Assembly: GCA_965116115.1 (NCBI GenBank)
Contig: OZ220486.1
Span: 1,984,001 to 2,048,000, forward strand
Source of the DNA: JAPOXR01 sp965116115
GTDB lineage: Bacteria > Pseudomonadota > Alphaproteobacteria > Rhodobacterales > Rhodobacteraceae
Length of the DNA stretch: 64,000 bases
Reading direction: 5' to 3'
The notes beneath the pieces were generated by a model, which ran no database searches, was not told where the DNA came from, and saw only the letters and a program-made list of their open reading frames with translations. The position numbers and the translations under genes were made by a program. This document shows positions 60,522-64,000 of this stretch, one piece after another (the stretch's first letter is position 1; every line of letters starts with the position of its first letter).

Positions 60522-61805
60522 CTACGCGGCGTCCTTGAGCCGGTCAAGCCGATTCTTTCGACGATGTTCGATGAGAGCCTGTTTGAGAACGGGCAGCTGC
60601 CTGTACGCCTTGATGCGGCGGAAACCCTTCTCGGCCGCTGTCATGCCGGCCGCGGGCTGGCGCAGAGCCATCCCGGCGTTTCTCCAGCGCTTCACGTTGC
60701 GGCAGACCTGCCGGACCGTGCTGTTCATCGACTCGATGATGTTCGTGCTCGCCAGCGACCGCCGCAGCTCTAACGGCAGGCCGAGCCGGGAAACGGTCAG
60801 GACCTCGTCCAGGCCCTCAAGTATCGACCGGGAGACGTCCGGAGCCTCCTGTTCGAACCGCCGGGCCAGGCTGCGCATCAGCCGCTCGGCCTTGTCGGCG
60901 TCATCAAGTTCCCAGGCCTGTCTGAGCGTCCGCCGCACGGCGGCGTGATGTTCCGCGGCGAGACGGTCGGTGATGTTGCGGCCCTTGTGAACCTGGCAGC
61001 GCTGGACAGGGATGTCCGCGCCGAAAGTGCGCCGGATCGCCTTGCTGAGCGCCCTGGCTCCGTCGACGATGAACAGATAACAGCCCTCTGGATCAAGCCC
61101 GCGCCCGATCAGATCATCAAGCAGAGCCTGCACCGTCGCAGCATTCTCCGTCGCGCCCTCGATGACGCCAAGCGGGCGCTTACGCCCGGACGCGTCAATG
61201 CCGACCGCCCCGATCATCAGCAGGCGGTCGCTCAGATGCAGCCCGTCGATCTGAATCGCGACGAGATCAAGCTCCGACAGATCGGAAGTCATCCATTCAT
61301 CAAACTTCGCCTGCGTCAACGCCTTGAACCGGCGGGACACGGCTGATTTCGACAGCCCGCAGCCCGCCCCGCACGGAACCCCGGCCTCCGGAATCCTCAC
61401 CGCCCGGCGGAACTTGCGGGTCGCTGCGTTCGCCGTCATCAGGTTCATCGACTGTTGATCAAGATAACCGTCCGCGGAGATCTCTTACTGGGTCGGCAGA
61501 GACATCTCCTTGCCCGCAGCCTTGCAGCGGAGCCGGGGACGGTCGATGCCGACCTTGCCGCCGTGAAACCCGACCTGGGAACGCGCATGGCACCAGCGGT
61601 GCCCCGGCTTGTCGGGAGAATGACTGTAACGCTTCCCGGCAAGCCGTTCGGCGTCCTCGTCCATCATCTGCCGCAGATACGCGATGCCCGTCGTCAGACA
61701 GAATTTCTCGAAACTCTCGGTCACGTCTTCGTACGCCTCTTCGACGAGCGCGTTGATGTTCGAAACGCTGGCGGAGGCGCGGGGGAATGTGCTAATGGTC
61801 TTCAT
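60522..61805 (-). pseudogene. IS256 transposase of copy 3, internal TAA
   Basis: As in copy 2, one frame of 428 codons with a single TAA at codon 107 (61485-61487). The sequence before it ends EMSLPTQ, after it comes EISADGYL. The catalytic Asp, Asp and Glu are in AIQIDGLHLSD, LFIVDGARAL and TNIIESMNST. An ATG at 61448 opens the downstream 308-residue part. Confidence 0.88.
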
Positions 61806-61831
61806 GGCATTGCTTCCTTTTCTTCAAAAAA

Positions 61832-61853
61832 TCCCCGGGCTGATGCTCGGGGG
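61832..61853 (-). promoter_or_regulatory. Hairpin in IS256 leader, copy 3
   Basis: CCCCGGGC and GCTCGGGG (61833-61840, 61845-61852) with a TGAT loop, followed on the minus strand by ATTTTTTG. The T run makes this a better terminator than the one in copy 2. It is placed before the transposase Shine-Dalgarno, where it could stop transcription entering from the flank. Confidence 0.55.
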
Positions 61854-61910
61854 AGAGGCAACACCGCCTGTATCAAATTCAACACCAAGTGGGACATCCC
61901 CGCTTTTCCC

Positions 61911-62261
61911 TCTCCGGCACAGGTGCCGGAGACAGCGTGCCCAGCCGGTTCAGCGCACCTTATAAACGAAACGTCCGGATAGTCCGGGTATTTTTCTCCT
62001 TAATATATCCGATAGTTTCGCGGCCGATTGCGGCATGGTCAATTGTTTACGTGGCTGGAAATCTGTGCTGAAATCAAGGACTGTCCTGTCTGATGCTCAG
62101 CGTTGCTCGCCGGCCGACGGCAGCGGGCGAAACAGTCGGATCCGCCGTGCGACCGGTTGTGCGCTACTTGCTAATTCGGAGCCGGGCATGCCAGATGTTG
62201 CGTCCGGCTGTAAAGTGTGGCAATCAGCTTTCCGGTTTATGACAACGATAGGAGGGTGGTC
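61911..62261. other. Upstream region of the solute-binding protein gene
   Basis: No gene recognised. Ends with a strong Shine-Dalgarno, AGGAGGG (62249-62255), before ATG 62262. Confidence 0.5.
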
Positions 62262-63494
62262 ATGAAGAAGAAGCGGGTAAGTTTCGCATGCGCGTCTGTA
62301 TTGGCGGCAGGGTGCGCCCATGCGGTTGATCTTGAGGTCACGCATTGGTGGGTATCTGGCGGTGAAGCGGCGGCTGTCGCTGAATTCGCCAAGGCATTCA
62401 ACGAAAAAACCGAGCACACATGGGTGGATGGTGCGATTGCGGGATCAGGAGGAACTGCGCGTCCGATCATGGTCAGCCGCATATTGGGCGGAGACCCGAT
62501 GGGAGCGTTCCAGTTTAATCACGGACGGCAGGCCGAAGAGTTGATTCAAGCCGGCTTGCTGCTTGATCTTACCGATGTGGCGGAGGCTGAGGGCTGGAAA
62601 AATATCGTTTATCCGTCGAAACTGCTTGACGCATGCACTTACGAGGGCCGCATCTACTGTGCGCCGGTCAATATCCATTCGACTCAGTGGCTTTGGCTTT
62701 CCCATTCAGCTTTTGAGAATGCCGGCCTGCCGGTTCCGGCGAACTGGGATGAGTTCGTGGCGGCCGCTCCCGTGCTTCGGGAAGCGGGTGTCATTCCTCT
62801 GGCGATGGGGCAGCAGTCTTGGCAGACCAACCTTGCCTTCGGCGCGATCAGCGTCGGGTTGCTTCCGAAGGAAGTCTGGGCCGCGGTCAATTTGGACAAG
62901 GACGCGTCGGTCGCCGCCGGCCCTGAATACACGCGTGTGTTTCAGGCATTTGACGAGGCCCGGAAGCTGTCGACCGGGTCGAATGTGAATGAATGGAATC
63001 AAGCGACCAGTCTGGTGATCACGGGGAAAGCCGGCGGACAAATCCACGGCGACTGGGCCCAAGGGGAATTCCAGGTCGCCGGTCAGGTTGCCGGCGTTGA
63101 CTACAGTTGTCTTCCCGGCTTGGGCTTTGAAGGTGTTCTCGACACCGCCGGCGACGCCTTCTACTTTCCGGCCGTCGATGACGAGGAAATTACCGCGGCC
63201 CAGAAAGAACTGGCCGCCCTGCTGCTCAGCCCGGATGTCCAGGTCGCGTTTAACTTGAAAAAGGGTTCTTTGCCGGTTCGGGGTGACGTTGACCTTGGAG
63301 CCGCGAATGACTGCATGAAAAAAGGGCTGGATATCCTCGCTTCCGGCAATGTGCTCCCTTCCACCGATATCGTCTTTTCCCAGGACACCACCAATCAACT
63401 CAACGATTTGATGACGGCGTTCTGGAATGACCACTCAATGAGTGTGGAAGAAGTTCAGGCGTCCTACGCGGATATCATCAGAAACGCCGATTGA
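62262..63494 (+). CDS. Sugar ABC transporter solute-binding protein (glucose/mannose type)
   Basis: A 410-residue periplasmic binding protein. The signal peptide KKKRVSFACASVLAAGCAHA precedes the mature start VDLEVTHWWVSGGEAAAVAE, and GSGGTARPIMVSRILGGDPM, NIHSTQWLWLSHSAFENAGL and SLVITGKAGGQIHGDWAQGE are typical of glucose/mannose-type SBP_bac_1 proteins. A strong AGGAGGG precedes the ATG. It differs from the other binding protein at 49848-51182. A permease gene would be expected downstream. Confidence 0.92.
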   Translation: MKKKRVSFACASVLAAGCAHAVDLEVTHWWVSGGEAAAVAEFAKAFNEKTEHTWVDGAIAGSGGTARPIMVSRILGGDPMGAFQFNHGRQAEELIQAGLLLDLTDVAEAEGWKNIVYPSKLLDACTYEGRIYCAPVNIHSTQWLWLSHSAFENAGLPVPANWDEFVAAAPVLREAGVIPLAMGQQSWQTNLAFGAISVGLLPKEVWAAVNLDKDASVAAGPEYTRVFQAFDEARKLSTGSNVNEWNQATSLVITGKAGGQIHGDWAQGEFQVAGQVAGVDYSCLPGLGFEGVLDTAGDAFYFPAVDDEEITAAQKELAALLLSPDVQVAFNLKKGSLPVRGDVDLGAANDCMKKGLDILASGNVLPSTDIVFSQDTTNQLNDLMTAFWNDHSMSVEEVQASYADIIRNAD

Positions 63495-63677
63495 CTGCCG
63501 CGAAAACGTCCGGCGCGCCGCCTCGGTTCACAATGCCGCCGGCGGCGCGTCGGTTTCAACTCAGAGGTGCTTTTGAATTGATGACGTCATTGCCGGACAG
63601 GTCAGGAAAAACCTGAAATGAAACCTCGCCGGCGATTCAACAGAGCCTGACAGCGGGCAGGGCCGGGATTGCACGAA

Positions 63678-64000
63678 ATGCAGCGACCGGGAATCGAACT
63701 CTGGTTCATTCGCCTGGCGGCACTGGCCGCGGCCTCCTTCGTTCTGTCTCTCGTGGGCGTTTTTGCCGACATCACGGGGGCGGCCGCTTGGCTGTTCCTG
63801 TTCGGTTCCATGGCGTGTGCCGGACTCCTGTTCCGCCGGGCCGCCGGGATCAGCCTGCCGGGCCGGCTTTCACGTCCGGTTCTCGGCTGGCAGGCAGCTG
63901 CGGCCGCTGCTCTGGCGCTGTGGGTTTTTGGCCAGAATTGGTGGCAGTCGACATTCCCTCTCTTCAGGGAGGGGAGGGAAATCTGGAGTGTTTTTGAGCC
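63678..64000 (+). CDS. Membrane protein, 3' end outside window
   Basis: An open frame from ATG 63678 to the window end (107 codons, no stop). MQRPGIELWFIRLAALAAA, SFVLSLVGVFADITGAAAWLF-type hydrophobic stretches and a further helix at GWQAAAAAALALWVFGQNWW indicate at least three membrane segments. Downstream of a sugar-binding protein a permease would be expected, but the sequence shows no permease motif so far. The family is not recognised. Confidence 0.5.
   Translation, partial: MQRPGIELWFIRLAALAAASFVLSLVGVFADITGAAAWLFLFGSMACAGLLFRRAAGISLPGRLSRPVLGWQAAAAAALALWVFGQNWWQSTFPLFREGREIWSVFE

Larger units (their letters stand above)
60467..61901 (-). mobile_element. IS256-family element, copy 3
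   Basis: A 1435-bp element with the terminal inverted repeats GGGGATGTCCCGATCGGTGT (left) and GGGGATGTCCCACTTGGTGT (right, inverse). A 9-bp target duplication GCTTTTCCC flanks it (60458-60466 and 61902-61910). It has the same length as copy 2 and very similar sequence, pointing to recent spread. Confidence 0.93.

Noticed and set aside
63681..63712. Possible tRNA T-arm-like string GGGAATCGAAC
   Set aside because: No acceptor stem or anticodon arm can be built around it, and it lies in an open membrane-protein frame.

Overview
The window is GC-rich bacterial DNA, most likely from an alphaproteobacterium. The evidence is the family make-up: gatB, pepN, short-form psd, pssA, AcuI-type reductase, malate synthase G, an antitoxin/PIN pair and IS256, IS630 and IS66-like transposases of rhizobial type. 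The genome looks recently invaded by insertion sequences (IS) and in decay: many genes are broken, and several accessory loci survive only as fragments. Autotransporters and long homopolymeric G tracts suggest a host-associated or surface-living cell. An AcuI/malate synthase pair would fit a marine or methylated-carbon diet, but that is inference. No tRNA, rRNA or CRISPR array was seen.

Layout. 1-5 kb is a graveyard of accessory genes: a RES-domain toxin cut by the window edge, a decayed IS256 copy, a PIN toxin with a damaged antitoxin, an IS110 remnant, an intact ArsR-regulator/VOC pair with a clear promoter-operator, a MITE, and duplicated fragments of the 3' end of a type I restriction hsdR. 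5-13.5 kb is core: gatB, pepN, then a lipid cassette (EptA-like phosphoethanolamine transferase, PAP2 phosphatase, pssA, and psd convergent with pssA). 13.6-16.8 kb holds an N6-adenine DNA methyltransferase and a frameshifted partner gene whose start codon region was hit by a MITE. 17-31.4 kb has a PfkB kinase, a class I amidotransferase, an autotransporter, a DUF2182/DUF1326 pair, acuI-glcB, and a tightly packed cysK-mscS-alaX operon.

31.4-46.5 kb is mobile-element territory: an IS66-like remnant, a second autotransporter with a 12-G tract inside its fifth-to-tenth-residue region, an IS630-family element split by a large IS4/Tn5-type transposon, a YbdK-like ligase, a class II aldolase, an IS256 element with target duplication, a second MITE-like copy, and a second Tn5-type element. 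Both Tn5-type transposases carry an N-terminal DUF4338 (DruA/Druantia-like) domain, which is the most unusual architecture here.

46.6-64 kb holds a 1-Cys peroxiredoxin and an eight-gene minus-strand operon. That operon couples a CaiB-type CoA transferase, an enoyl-CoA hydratase, an MBL hydrolase and a 3-hydroxyacyl-CoA dehydrogenase to a complete CUT1-type ABC importer. A divergent pair (sugar-phosphate isomerase/epimerase, Gfo/Idh/MocA oxidoreductase) follows, then a decayed stretch with G11 and G14 tracts, a third IS256 copy with a 9-bp target duplication, a second CUT1 solute-binding protein, and the start of a membrane protein that runs off the window.
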